From: Gammaproteobacteria bacterium
GTDB lineage: Bacteria; Pseudomonadota; Gammaproteobacteria; Pseudomonadales; Pseudomonadaceae
Length of the DNA stretch: 7,031 nucleotides
Reading direction: 5' to 3'
NCBI GenBank assembly: GCA_012735335.1
Contig: JAAYHO010000442.1
Span: 1 to 7,031 of the forward strand
The notes below the pieces were generated by a model that searched no databases, was not told where the DNA came from, and saw only the letters and a program-made list of their open reading frames with translations. Made by a program: the position numbers and the translations under genes. Shown piece by piece: positions 1 through 6,043 of this stretch (positions within the stretch are counted from its first letter, which is position 1; the number at the start of each line of letters is the position of its first letter).

Positions 1-69
1 CCCAGCCCCTGGCTGCGCCGCCGCGTCCAGCTGGATCTGCCCCTGACCACCCCCGATTTCCAGGAGTAA
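1..69 (+). CDS. C-terminal end of an unidentified upstream gene (partial)
   Basis: An open frame enters from the left edge and ends at TAA (67-69). Only 22 residues are visible, with C-terminal residues LTTPDFQE, so I do not recognise the family. This frame was chosen over the frame ending at TGA 72-74 because 20 of its 22 codons end in G or C, like the genes around it, while the other frame has a mixed third position. The stop lies four bases before the thiolase start, and the thiolase ribosome binding site is inside the last two codons, so the two genes are probably co-transcribed and translationally coupled. Function is unknown; a role in the same acyl-CoA pathway is only inferred from position. 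Confidence 0.6.
   Translation, partial: PSPWLRRRVQLDLPLTTPDFQE
61..66 (+). promoter_or_regulatory. Ribosome binding site of the thiolase gene
   Basis: CAGGAG lies seven bases before the ATG at 74 and is formed by the last two codons of the upstream gene. It supports the start at 74 and suggests translational coupling. Confidence 0.75.
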
Positions 70-73
70 TCTG

Positions 74-1273
74 ATGACTGCCTATATCTATGATGGTTTG
101 CGTTCCCCCTTCGGTCGCCACGCCGGTGCCCTGGCCCCGGTACGCCCGGACGACCTGCTGGCCGAGGTGATCCGTGCCGTGGTGGCGCGCAACCCCTTCA
201 CCGGCCATGACTACGAAGACGTAGTCATGGGCAACACCAACCAGGCCGGTGAAGACGCGCGTAACGTCGCCCGTCATGCCGGTCTGCTGGCCGGTCTGCC
301 GCAGGAAGTGGCAGGCGTGACCGTCAACCGTCTGTGCGGTTCCGGCCTGGCCGCCATTCTGGATGCCGCCCGTGCGGTAAAAGCCGGCGAAGGCGAGCTG
401 TTCGTGGCCGGCGGCGTGGAAAGCATGAGCCGCGCGCCCTTTGTTATCGCCAAGAGCGAGAGCCCTTTCTCCCGCGACTTCCGCGCCTTCGACAGCACCA
501 TTGGCGCACGCTTCCCTAACCCCAAGGTCGAGAAGCAGTTCGGTGACGACACCATGCCGCAGACCGCCGACAACGTCGCTGCGGATCTGGGCATCACCCG
601 TGAGGAAGCCGACAGCTACGCCGCACGCAGCCAGGCGCTGTACGAGCAGGCCCGCGCTGAAGGCTTCTTTGCCGAGGAAATCCACCCGATCGAAGTGCCC
701 CAGGGCCGCAAGAAACCGAACAAGCTGGTCGATCAGGACGAACATCCGCGCCCGTCCAGTGATATGGCCGCCCTGTCCGGCCTGCGTCCGCTGTCCGAAG
801 GTGGTGTGGTCACCGCCGGTAACGCCTCGGGCGTGAACGATGGCGCTGCCGCGCTGATCATCGGCAGCGAAGCCATCGGTGAGAAATATGGTGTGAAACC
901 CCGTGGCCGCATCCTTGCCGGCGCGGTATCCGGTGTCGCGCCGCGGGTCATGGGCCTGGGCCCGGTCGAGGCCTGCAAGAAAGCCCTGAGCCGCGCCGGT
1001 CTGACCCTGGCTGATATGGACGTGATCGAAATCAACGAAGCCTTCGCCTCCCAGGTACTGGGCTGTGCCAAGCAACTGGGCATCGCCTTCGACGATCCGC
1101 GCCTGAACCCCAACGGCGGCGCCATCGCCGTCGGTCACCCGCTGGGCGCCTCCGGCGCACGCCTGACCCTGACCGCTTTGCGCCAGCTGGAGCGTAGCGG
1201 CAAGCGTTATGCGCTGGTCAGTCTGTGCATCGGCCTGGGCCAGGGTGTGGCGGCGGTGATTGAGCGGGTCTGA
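74..1273 (+). CDS. Thiolase, acetyl-CoA acyltransferase type (PcaF/PaaJ-like)
   Basis: A complete 399-residue thiolase, the usual family length. It should catalyse CoA-dependent cleavage of a 3-oxoacyl-CoA to acetyl-CoA and a shortened acyl-CoA, or the reverse condensation, in the cytoplasm. The nucleophilic Cys88 lies in NRLCGSG (85-91). The signature VTAGNASGVNDGAAA is at 246-260, NEAF at 321-324, His355 in GGAIAVGHPLGASGAR (348-363), and the acid/base Cys385 in SLCIGLGQG (383-391). All residues expected for activity are present. The segment FPNP...FGDDTMPQTADNVA (147-169) resembles beta-ketoadipyl-CoA thiolases of aromatic degradation (PcaF, PaaJ), but a general beta-oxidation or acetoacetyl-CoA thiolase cannot be excluded. 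The start at 74 has a good ribosome binding site. It follows the upstream gene by four bases and is followed by a strong inverted repeat that probably ends the transcript. Confidence 0.93.
   Translation: MTAYIYDGLRSPFGRHAGALAPVRPDDLLAEVIRAVVARNPFTGHDYEDVVMGNTNQAGEDARNVARHAGLLAGLPQEVAGVTVNRLCGSGLAAILDAARAVKAGEGELFVAGGVESMSRAPFVIAKSESPFSRDFRAFDSTIGARFPNPKVEKQFGDDTMPQTADNVAADLGITREEADSYAARSQALYEQARAEGFFAEEIHPIEVPQGRKKPNKLVDQDEHPRPSSDMAALSGLRPLSEGGVVTAGNASGVNDGAAALIIGSEAIGEKYGVKPRGRILAGAVSGVAPRVMGLGPVEACKKALSRAGLTLADMDVIEINEAFASQVLGCAKQLGIAFDDPRLNPNGGAIAVGHPLGASGARLTLTALRQLERSGKRYALVSLCIGLGQGVAAVIERV
205..230 (+). repeat. Perfect 11-bp inverted repeat inside the thiolase gene
   Basis: CCATGACTACG (205-215) and CGTAGTCATGG (220-230) are exact reverse complements separated by AAGA. 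The RNA would form an 11-bp hairpin with a four-base loop over about codons 44-52 of the thiolase. It may be chance; no function is assigned. Confidence 0.6.
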
Positions 1274-1281
1274 TCGCTCTT

Positions 1282-1413
1282 TCCCCCCTCTCCCCCAACC
1301 CCTCTCCCGCAAGGGGAGAGGGGAGCACAGCGGCGTTTGCCTGACACAGCACCATCAGCAACATCAGACCCGCCCCCTCTCCCCTTGCGGGAGAGGGCTG
1401 GGGAGAGGGGGAA
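1282..1413. repeat. REPIN-like double palindrome downstream of the thiolase
   Basis: Two nearly complementary blocks (about 1282-1323 and 1374-1413) face each other across about 50 bases. Each block also contains its own hairpin: CCCCTCTCCC (1299-1308) with GGGAGAGGGG (1314-1323), and CCCTCTCCC (1375-1383) with GGGAGAGGG (1389-1397). Two facing REP-like hairpins match the general REPIN layout. Sequences of the type CCCTCTCCCGCAAGGGGAGAGGG are common between genes in pseudomonads and relatives (recalled, not searched). The element starts about 10 bases after the thiolase stop, so it may also end transcription or protect the mRNA 3' end. Confidence 0.75.
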
Positions 1414-1445
1414 CAATGTGCAAACTGGCTACATAAGTAACACAC

Positions 1446-1478
1446 CAACCCTTATATGAATTACCCATGCAAGGGTTG
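1446..1478. repeat. 8-bp inverted repeat in the gap before the small membrane gene
   Basis: CAACCCTT (1446-1453) and AAGGGTTG (1471-1478) are exact reverse complements across 17 bases. The element lies in the AT-richer part of the gap, upstream of the probable promoter. It could be an operator or a weak hairpin. Confidence 0.4.
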
Positions 1479-1508
1479 CACAGGGTGAGGTTGCACCTCC
1501 CCACTCTT

Positions 1509-1536
1509 CTGACCACCTGCCAACCTCTGCTATGGT
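1509..1536 (+). promoter_or_regulatory. Possible sigma-70 promoter for the membrane protein-PEBP pair
   Basis: CTGACC (1509-1514), a 16-base spacer, and an extended -10 element TGC-TATGGT (1528-1536). Each hexamer matches the consensus in four of six places. Transcription would begin near 1543, about 30 bases before the ATG at 1573. Confidence 0.4.
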
Positions 1537-1572
1537 TAGCCCCTGCCCGCAAACAGATCCGGAAACGCGCCG

Positions 1573-1869
1573 ATGCATGTAAACACCAACCCCTTTGAAT
1601 GGCTGGGCCAGGCCTTTGGTACCTTGGTTCGACTGATCGTGGATGCCCTGTCCTGGCTGTTCAATCTGCTCAGCGGTGCCAGCAGTGCTTTCGTCAATGG
1701 CTTTTCCCGGGCGCTGGGGGTGGACAGCAGTCTGCTCAGCATCGCCTTTGTCATCCTCGGCCTGTTCCTGATCTACCTGGGCTTCAGCTCTGTCATCAAG
1801 AAGCGTTTCATTCGCGGCATCATCTGGTTGTTGCTCGGACTCTGGCTGCTCAGCAGCCTGATCCGCTGA
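1573..1869 (+). CDS. Small hydrophobic membrane protein, family not recognised
   Basis: A 98-residue protein I cannot place in a named family. It has three hydrophobic stretches: about 14-35 (broken by Arg20 and Asp24, perhaps amphipathic), about 54-73 (a strong membrane helix), and about 80-97 (a second strong helix ending at the C-terminus). The basic cluster KKR at 76-78 between the last two suggests that this short loop faces the cytoplasm. There is no cleavable signal peptide with a clear cut site, and no catalytic motif. Start 1573 has only a weak GGAA (1561-1564) eight bases upstream, but codon use is like that of neighbouring genes. The PEBP-family gene begins 37 bases after its stop, so the two are probably one transcript. 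An inner-membrane location is inferred; function is unknown. Confidence 0.75.
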   Translation: MHVNTNPFEWLGQAFGTLVRLIVDALSWLFNLLSGASSAFVNGFSRALGVDSSLLSIAFVILGLFLIYLGFSSVIKKRFIRGIIWLLLGLWLLSSLIR

Positions 1870-1906
1870 TGATGTCTGTTCCTTTCATGCCTACCAGGAG
1901 TACACC

Positions 1907-2389
1907 ATGGGTTTTGCATTGAATCTCGATCTGCAATTGACCAGCAGCGCCTTCGCCAACGACGGCGCCATTCCCAGCAAACATACTGGCGAGGGTGAGG
2001 ATGTTTCCCCGGCGCTGAGCTGGAGCGGTGCACCGGCCGGCACCAAGAGCTTTGCGGTGATATGCCATGACCCGGACGCGCCGCTGATCTCCGCCAACGG
2101 CACCTTCGGCTTTGTGCATTGGGTGCACTACAACATCCCCGCTGACGTCACCGCCCTGCCCGAAGGCTGCAAGCAACACGCTGACGGCCCGACCAACTTC
2201 GGCAAGCCCGGCTACGGTGGTCCCATGCCGCCGGAAGGCCATGGCCAGCACAAGTACTACTTCTGGGTACTGGCGCTGGATTGCGAGCCGAACCTGGATG
2301 AAGGTCTGGACATGTGGCAACTGCTGGCCAAGGTCGAGCCCCACACCCTGGCAATGAACCGTCTGGTCGGCACCTACCAGCGCGGTTGA
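1907..2389 (+). CDS. YbhB/YbcL family PEBP-like (Raf kinase inhibitor-like) protein
   Basis: A 160-residue phosphatidylethanolamine-binding-protein family member, the usual size for bacterial YbhB/YbcL. Recognisable parts are the N-terminal strand region LTSSAFANDGAIPSKHT (11-27), GEDVSPALSW (30-39), the ligand-pocket motif DPDAP (55-59), VHWVHYNIP (70-78) with the conserved His-Trp, and GYGGPMPPEGHGQHKY (102-117). The fold has a small anion-binding pocket; the bacterial role is not established and no enzymatic reaction can be assigned. No signal peptide is seen, so it is probably cytoplasmic, unlike YbcL forms that carry one. AGGAG at 1896-1900, six bases before the ATG, fixes the start. It probably shares a transcript with the small membrane protein upstream and is followed eight bases later by a hairpin. 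Confidence 0.93.
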   Translation: MGFALNLDLQLTSSAFANDGAIPSKHTGEGEDVSPALSWSGAPAGTKSFAVICHDPDAPLISANGTFGFVHWVHYNIPADVTALPEGCKQHADGPTNFGKPGYGGPMPPEGHGQHKYYFWVLALDCEPNLDEGLDMWQLLAKVEPHTLAMNRLVGTYQRG

Positions 2390-2397
2390 GCAATACC

Positions 2398-2425
2398 CTG
2401 GTGCAGCGCCCTGCCGCTGCACCAG
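2398..2425 (+). terminator. Hairpin after the PEBP gene, possible terminator
   Basis: CTGGTGCAGCG (2398-2408) and CGCTGCACCAG (2415-2425) form a perfect 11-bp G/C-rich stem with a six-base loop, starting eight bases after the stop codon. There is no T run after it, so it may be an mRNA 3'-end stabiliser or an inefficient intrinsic terminator. Confidence 0.6.
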
Positions 2426-2436
2426 CACTCCCCTGC

Positions 2437-2488
2437 ATCGCTTCCATCTATCGCTCCCGTCTATCGCCTCCATCCATCGCCCTCATGC
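2437..2488. repeat. Four-copy degenerate 13-bp tandem repeat
   Basis: Four units of exactly 13 bases follow one another: ATCGCTTCCATCT, ATCGCTCCCGTCT, ATCGCCTCCATCC and ATCGCCCTCATGC. The invariant core is ATCGC. The array lies between the hairpin after the PEBP gene and the thioesterase promoter. The last unit runs into the 10-bp palindrome TCATGCATGA (2483-2492). Replication slippage or a regulatory array are both possible. Confidence 0.7.
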
Positions 2489-2518
2489 ATGACGACGGAT
2501 TCATGCCGCCATATCCGC

Positions 2519-2547
2519 TTGTCCCCCTGAACTCCAGTCCCTAGAAT
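2519..2547 (+). promoter_or_regulatory. Sigma-70 promoter of the thioesterase gene
   Basis: TTGTCC (2519-2524), a 17-base spacer and TAGAAT (2542-2547). The -35 matches consensus in four of six places and the -10 in five of six. Transcription should start near 2554. This excludes the ATG at 2546, which lies inside the -10, as the usual start codon and supports 2585. Confidence 0.6.
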
Positions 2548-2584
2548 GCCCCCTCAGTACAGTTCGATAATGGAACCCATAACA

Positions 2585-3394
2585 ATGAGCACCAGCCATG
2601 CATTCGATCAGGCCATAGCCCTGAGCCCGGTCTCGCCCAATCTGTACCAGGGTCAGACCAGTGACGCCTTCCTCAATATGGTCGGCCCCTTCGGCGGTGC
2701 GACCGCTGCCACGCTGCTGAACGCGGTACTGCAGCATCCGCAACGGCTGGGTGATCCGGTGTCGTTGACGGTGAATTTTGCCGGTCCGGTGGCCGAGGGT
2801 GAGTTCGAGGTGGAGGCCACGCCGCTGCGTACCAACCGCTCGACCCAGCACTGGCTGCTGCTGCAGAAGCAGAATGGCGAGGTGGTAACCAGCGCTACGG
2901 CGTTCTTTGCCACCCGCCGGGAGACCCTGTCCGAGCAACAGCTCAGCGCCCCTGTCGCGCCCGCTCCGTCGTCCCTGCAGCGTACCCCGCTCAACATCCG
3001 CAACTGGTTCAAGCAGTACGACTTCCGCTTTGTCCACGGTATTCCGCTGCAGCCGATTCCAGCAGATCAACCAGCGGATACCGAGTCGCTGCTGTGGGTG
3101 CGCGATTACCCCGAGCGGCCGCTGGACTACTGCTCACTGAGCGCCCTGGGCGATGTGTTCGCGCCGCGGATCTTCCTGCTGCGCAATCAATTCACCCCCT
3201 CCGGCACCGTGTGCATGACCCACTACTTCCATGCCACCAGCGATGAGCTGGCCGCAGCGGGCACCGGCTACGTGCTCGGTCAGGCCAAGGCCTGCCGACT
3301 GCACAGCAACTATGCGGATCAGGTAGCGCATCTGTGGTCGGAGGATGGGGTACTGCTGCTGACCAGCACCCAGTCGGTGTATTTCAAGGAGTGA
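2585..3394 (+). CDS. TesB-like double-hotdog acyl-CoA thioesterase family protein
   Basis: A 269-residue protein of the acyl-CoA thioesterase family, expected to hydrolyse an acyl-CoA to free acid and CoA in the cytoplasm. The N-terminal hotdog (about 20-115) begins with the family-like stretch SDAFLNMVGPFGG (26-38). The C-terminal hotdog (about 145-268) contains SLSALGDVFAPRIF (184-197), whose Asp190 is at the place of the conserved TesB aspartate, and ends with HLWSEDGVLLLTSTQSVYF (249-267). The frame extends upstream to ATG 2546 and ATG 2570, but the first is inside the promoter and the second has no ribosome binding site. The conserved family start fits 2585, although its own ribosome binding site is weak. 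The gene has its own promoter and converges on the crotonase gene. Substrate chain length cannot be predicted; some relatives are of unproven activity. Confidence 0.88.
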   Translation: MSTSHAFDQAIALSPVSPNLYQGQTSDAFLNMVGPFGGATAATLLNAVLQHPQRLGDPVSLTVNFAGPVAEGEFEVEATPLRTNRSTQHWLLLQKQNGEVVTSATAFFATRRETLSEQQLSAPVAPAPSSLQRTPLNIRNWFKQYDFRFVHGIPLQPIPADQPADTESLLWVRDYPERPLDYCSLSALGDVFAPRIFLLRNQFTPSGTVCMTHYFHATSDELAAAGTGYVLGQAKACRLHSNYADQVAHLWSEDGVLLLTSTQSVYFKE

Positions 3395-3395
3395 G

Positions 3396-3433
3396 GGGGC
3401 TTCGCCGCGTGGGCGCGACTCCCACAGACGCGG
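3396..3433 (-). repeat. Pseudomonas REP-like element (single, diverged)
   Basis: Read on the minus strand, CTGTGGGAGTCGCGCC followed by ACGCGGCGAA resembles the Pseudomonas REP theme CTGTGGGAGCGGGCTTGCCCGCGAA (recalled, not searched). It contains a short stem GTGGG (3409-3413)/CCCAC (3421-3425), or alternatively CCGCGT (3405-3410) with ACGCGG (3428-3433). It begins two bases after the thioesterase stop, a typical REP position. Confidence 0.5.
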
Positions 3434-3462
3434 TAGTCGTAGCGGTCTGACTCACTTCCCGC

Positions 3463-3556
3463 CGTCATTGCGAGCCTCGAAGAGGCGCGGCAATCCAGTG
3501 GGTGCCGCTACACCGTGGCAATGGATTGCCGCGTCGCTGCGCGACTCGCAATGACG
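3463..3556. mobile_element. MITE-like palindromic element in the convergent intergenic region
   Basis: A 94-bp near-palindrome. The outer ends CGTCATTGCGAG (3463-3474) and CTCGCAATGACG (3545-3556) are exact reverse complements, as are the inner arms CGCGGCAATCCA (3486-3497) and TGGATTGCCGCG (3522-3533). Between outer and inner parts, each arm carries its own small hairpin: CCTC-GAA-GAGG (3475-3485) and TCGC-TGC-GCGA (3534-3544). The middle can also pair, TGCCGC (3503-3508) with GTGGCA (3515-3520). GTCATTGCGAG...GCAATCCA palindromes are widespread in bacterial intergenic DNA (recalled). No open frame for a transposase and no clear target duplication is seen. It may act as a two-way terminator between the convergent genes. 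Confidence 0.72.
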
Positions 3557-3592
3557 TTGGGGCGCGCAGGGCAGCTCAAAGAAAAGCAGCAG

Positions 3593-4273
3593 CTACTGCC
3601 CCAACGCCGCCAGCACCTCGGCGCGCAGCGGTGCATTGAGCAGCGCCCGGGTTTCCCGGTAGGCCGTGCGGTCCAGCCCGGCCAGTTGCCGGGCCTTGTC
3701 CCTGGCCCGCTCCAGCAGATCGCCGCCGGTGGCCAGTTCATCGTAGAAGCCTGCTTCCAGCGCCTGCTCCGGGTTGAGGATCTGCGCCTGCAAGGCGCAG
3801 CGGTTCAGCCACTGGGGCGCCAGGCGACGGGCCTGGGGCATGGCGGCATCGGGCATGGTCATGCCGATGGCCACTTCATTGAGACCGATATTGAAGGCTC
3901 CGGCGGCACCCACACGGTAGTCCGCCAGCAACAGCATGAAGGCCGCCTTGGCCATGGCATGCCCGGTACTGGCAATCAGCACCGGCGCCGAGTAATCCAG
4001 CAGCGCCAAGGTCAGCCGATCCCCGGCGGCGCGCATGGCATCGCAGGCCGGGCCACCGGCGGCGATCAGTTTGCGGTCATAGCCACCACTGAAACACCCG
4101 GCCCGTCCATATATAAGCAGCGCCGCATCAGCCTCTCTGGCTTCGGCAATCGCGGCCAGCAGATCGTTGAGCATCTGCTCGGACAGGGCATTGACCTTGC
4201 CGTCATCCAGACCGATCTCGGCGACGCCATCACTGATGTTCAGGGTCAGTGCGTTCATGCTGGTGATGCTCAT
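3593..4273 (-). CDS. Crotonase (enoyl-CoA hydratase/isomerase) family protein with atypical active site
   Basis: A 226-residue crotonase-fold protein, shorter than the usual 255-270. It acts on CoA thioesters by stabilising an enolate in an oxyanion hole. The first oxyanion-hole region is FSGGYD (61-66). The second, normally GxALGGGxE, reads GHAMAKAAF (104-112), so the glycine run and the first catalytic glutamate (Glu144 of rat hydratase) are absent. FNIGLNEVAIG (127-137) keeps the second glutamate as Glu133. One glutamate fits an isomerase or another crotonase reaction better than hydration. The start at 4273 is chosen because GCGGAG precedes it on the minus strand with seven bases between GGAG and ATG; longer frames would run into the synthetase gene. 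It follows the synthetase stop by 13 bases, so the two form an operon. I recall similar short pseudomonad proteins annotated only as crotonase family; the exact reaction is unknown. Confidence 0.88.
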   Translation of the reverse strand: MSITSMNALTLNISDGVAEIGLDDGKVNALSEQMLNDLLAAIAEAREADAALLIYGRAGCFSGGYDRKLIAAGGPACDAMRAAGDRLTLALLDYSAPVLIASTGHAMAKAAFMLLLADYRVGAAGAFNIGLNEVAIGMTMPDAAMPQARRLAPQWLNRCALQAQILNPEQALEAGFYDELATGGDLLERARDKARQLAGLDRTAYRETRALLNAPLRAEVLAALGQ

Positions 4274-4286
4274 GGCAGTTCTCCGC

Positions 4287-5912
4287 TTATTGTCCGGCCT
4301 GGGCCCGGGCTTCGTCGCGCAGCACCCGGCGCAACAGCTTGCCGACGGTGGACTTGGGCAGGTCATCGCGGATCTCGATAAAGCTCGGCACCTTGTAGCC
4401 GGTCAGTTGCTCACGGCAGTGGGCGATGATATCGGCCTCGCCGAGCGCCTTGTCATGCAGACTGACATACAGCTTGATCGCCTCGCCCTTACGCTCGTCC
4501 GGCACGCCGACGGCGACACACTCACGGATGCCCGGATGACGCATGACCGCATCTTCCACATCATTGGGATAGACGTTGAAACCGGATACCAGAATCATGT
4601 CCTTCTTGCGGTCGACCAGTTTGAGGAAGCCCTCCTCGTCGATCACGCCGATATCACCGGTCTTCAGCCAACCGTCCTCGGTAAAGGTTTCCGCGGTGGC
4701 CTCGGGGCGCTGCCAGTAGCCCTGCATCACCTGCGGGCCGCGGATCAGCAGCTCACCCGGCTCCCCTGCAGGCTGCTCGCGGCCGTCGTCATCGACAATC
4801 TTCATTTCCGTATCGATCACCGCCTGACCGATATAGCCTTCCTTATAAGGGGTATTGGCGGTGGAGGCGACCACCACCGGCGAGGTCTCGGTCATGCCGA
4901 AGCCTTCGCGCACCACACTGCCGGTACGCTGGAACCAGCGCTCGGCCACCGCCAGGTTCAGCGGAGCACCACCGGAGTTGACCCACTTGAGGCGGCTGAA
5001 GTCGATACTGTCGAATTGCGGATGGGCCATCAGCGACACGAACAGCGAGTTGATTCCGGTCAGCAGGGTGACGTCATGCCGCTGCATGTCGGCAATCATG
5101 CTGTCCAGGTCCCGGGGATTGGTGATGATCACGCTGTTGAAGCCGGTGAAGATCGAGGCCAGGCAGTTCGCGGTAAAGGCAAAGATATGGTACAGCGGCA
5201 GCGGTGAGACCCGCGTTTCGTTGCCGTACTCGACCTCGCCCGGCGTGATGATGCTCACCGCCTGCAACACGTTGCTCAGCAGGTTGCGGTGGGTCAGCAT
5301 GGCGCCCTTGGACACGCCGGTAGTGCCGCCGGTGTACTGCAGCACGGCAATGTCCTCCAGACCCCGTTCGGGCTCGACCTCAGGCAGGGTGCGACCGATG
5401 GCCAAGGCCGCCATGAAGCGGGTTTCGTCTGCACTGCCGCTCTGCTCCTGCGGATTGCGCCAGTCATCCACACTGGTGACGATCAGCCGCTCAATCTGAG
5501 TTTCGGCCTGCACACTGCGCACCAGCGGCACCAGCTTGTCCAGCACCACCACGGCGCGGGCGCCGGAATCGCTGAACTGATGACGGGTCTCCGGGGCAGT
5601 GTATTGGGGGTTGGTATTGACGATGACCAGCCCGGCTTTGAAGGCACCGAAGATGGTCACCACATATTGCAGCAGGTTGGGCAACTGGATCGCCAGGCGA
5701 TCACCCGGCTGCAGCCCCGCTTCATGGCGCAGGTAGCGGGCAAAGGCATCGGCGTGCTCTCGCAGGGCGATGAAACTCAGGGAATCCGCGCCGCAGGAGA
5801 ACGCCGGTTTATCGCCATAATCACGACAGGCCTTCTCCAACAGGTCGTACAGGTTTGTATGGCCAAGATCGGCCAGCTGGCCAGCAACAACGCAGGATTC
5901 TGGAGTGGACAT
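4287..5912 (-). CDS. AMP-forming acyl-CoA synthetase, FadD-like
   Basis: A 541-residue member of the adenylate-forming superfamily, close in length to FadD. It should activate a carboxylic acid with ATP and CoA to acyl-CoA, AMP and pyrophosphate. All key motifs are present in order: the P-loop-like YTGGTTGVSKGAM (193-205), GFGMTETSP (337-345), TGD (418-420), the hinge and FadD-like signature DRKKDMILVSGFNVYP (434-449), and the C-terminal PKSTVGKLLRR (519-529) with catalytic Lys525. The signature region points to medium- or long-chain fatty acids, but aromatic or other acids are possible. There is no signal peptide. AGAGG lies five bases before the ATG on the minus strand. It is the first gene of the operon with the crotonase and is divergent from the IclR regulator, with an operator copy (5935-5953) just upstream, so it is probably controlled by that regulator. 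Confidence 0.93.
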   Translation of the reverse strand: MSTPESCVVAGQLADLGHTNLYDLLEKACRDYGDKPAFSCGADSLSFIALREHADAFARYLRHEAGLQPGDRLAIQLPNLLQYVVTIFGAFKAGLVIVNTNPQYTAPETRHQFSDSGARAVVVLDKLVPLVRSVQAETQIERLIVTSVDDWRNPQEQSGSADETRFMAALAIGRTLPEVEPERGLEDIAVLQYTGGTTGVSKGAMLTHRNLLSNVLQAVSIITPGEVEYGNETRVSPLPLYHIFAFTANCLASIFTGFNSVIITNPRDLDSMIADMQRHDVTLLTGINSLFVSLMAHPQFDSIDFSRLKWVNSGGAPLNLAVAERWFQRTGSVVREGFGMTETSPVVVASTANTPYKEGYIGQAVIDTEMKIVDDDGREQPAGEPGELLIRGPQVMQGYWQRPEATAETFTEDGWLKTGDIGVIDEEGFLKLVDRKKDMILVSGFNVYPNDVEDAVMRHPGIRECVAVGVPDERKGEAIKLYVSLHDKALGEADIIAHCREQLTGYKVPSFIEIRDDLPKSTVGKLLRRVLRDEARAQAGQ

Positions 5913-5934
5913 CGGAACCTCTTTATTGGACTAT

Positions 5935-5953
5935 TATTTTGCAGTGCGAAACA
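5935..5953. promoter_or_regulatory. Predicted IclR-type operator O1 (synthetase side)
   Basis: TATTTTGCA-G-TGCGAAACA, a dyad with seven of nine paired positions. It is nearly the same as the perfect palindrome at 6044-6062. It lies 22 bases upstream of the synthetase start codon, next to a possible minus-strand -10, where bound protein would block or alter initiation. Confidence 0.7.
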
Positions 5954-5961
5954 CAATACCA
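5953..5961 (-). promoter_or_regulatory. Possible extended -10 of the synthetase-crotonase operon
   Basis: The minus strand reads TGG-TATTGT, an extended -10 with four of six matches. No convincing -35 is seen 17 bases upstream, which would fit a weak or activated promoter. A competing -10, TAGAAT on the minus strand (5972-5977), matches five of six places but also lacks a good -35. Confidence 0.3.
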
Positions 5962-6043
5962 AAAAGATGCTATTCTATCTGCCGCGGCTGCGCAATCATC
6001 CGAACAAATCATAACAATTGCCCTGCGAAGCCTGTGTCAAAGG

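Noticed and set aside
1207..1552. Minus-strand open frames with Ser/Pro/Leu-rich and Gly-rich products over the thiolase end
   Set aside because: They are translations of the REPIN-like repeat in different frames and show no domain; such products are a well-known artefact.
1850..2473. 207-codon minus-strand open frame
   Set aside because: It is antisense to the PEBP-family gene, whose motifs and ribosome binding site are clear; the antisense product has no recognisable domain.
2546..2584. Earlier start codons of the thioesterase (2546 and 2570)
   Set aside because: 2546 lies inside the -10 element and 2570 lacks a ribosome binding site; the family-like N-terminus begins at 2585.
3515..5207. 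Long plus-strand open frames (288 and 346 codons) over the crotonase and synthetase genes
   Set aside because: They are shadows of the minus-strand genes: rich in Gln, His, Arg and Gly, no domain, and the first starts inside the MITE-like element.
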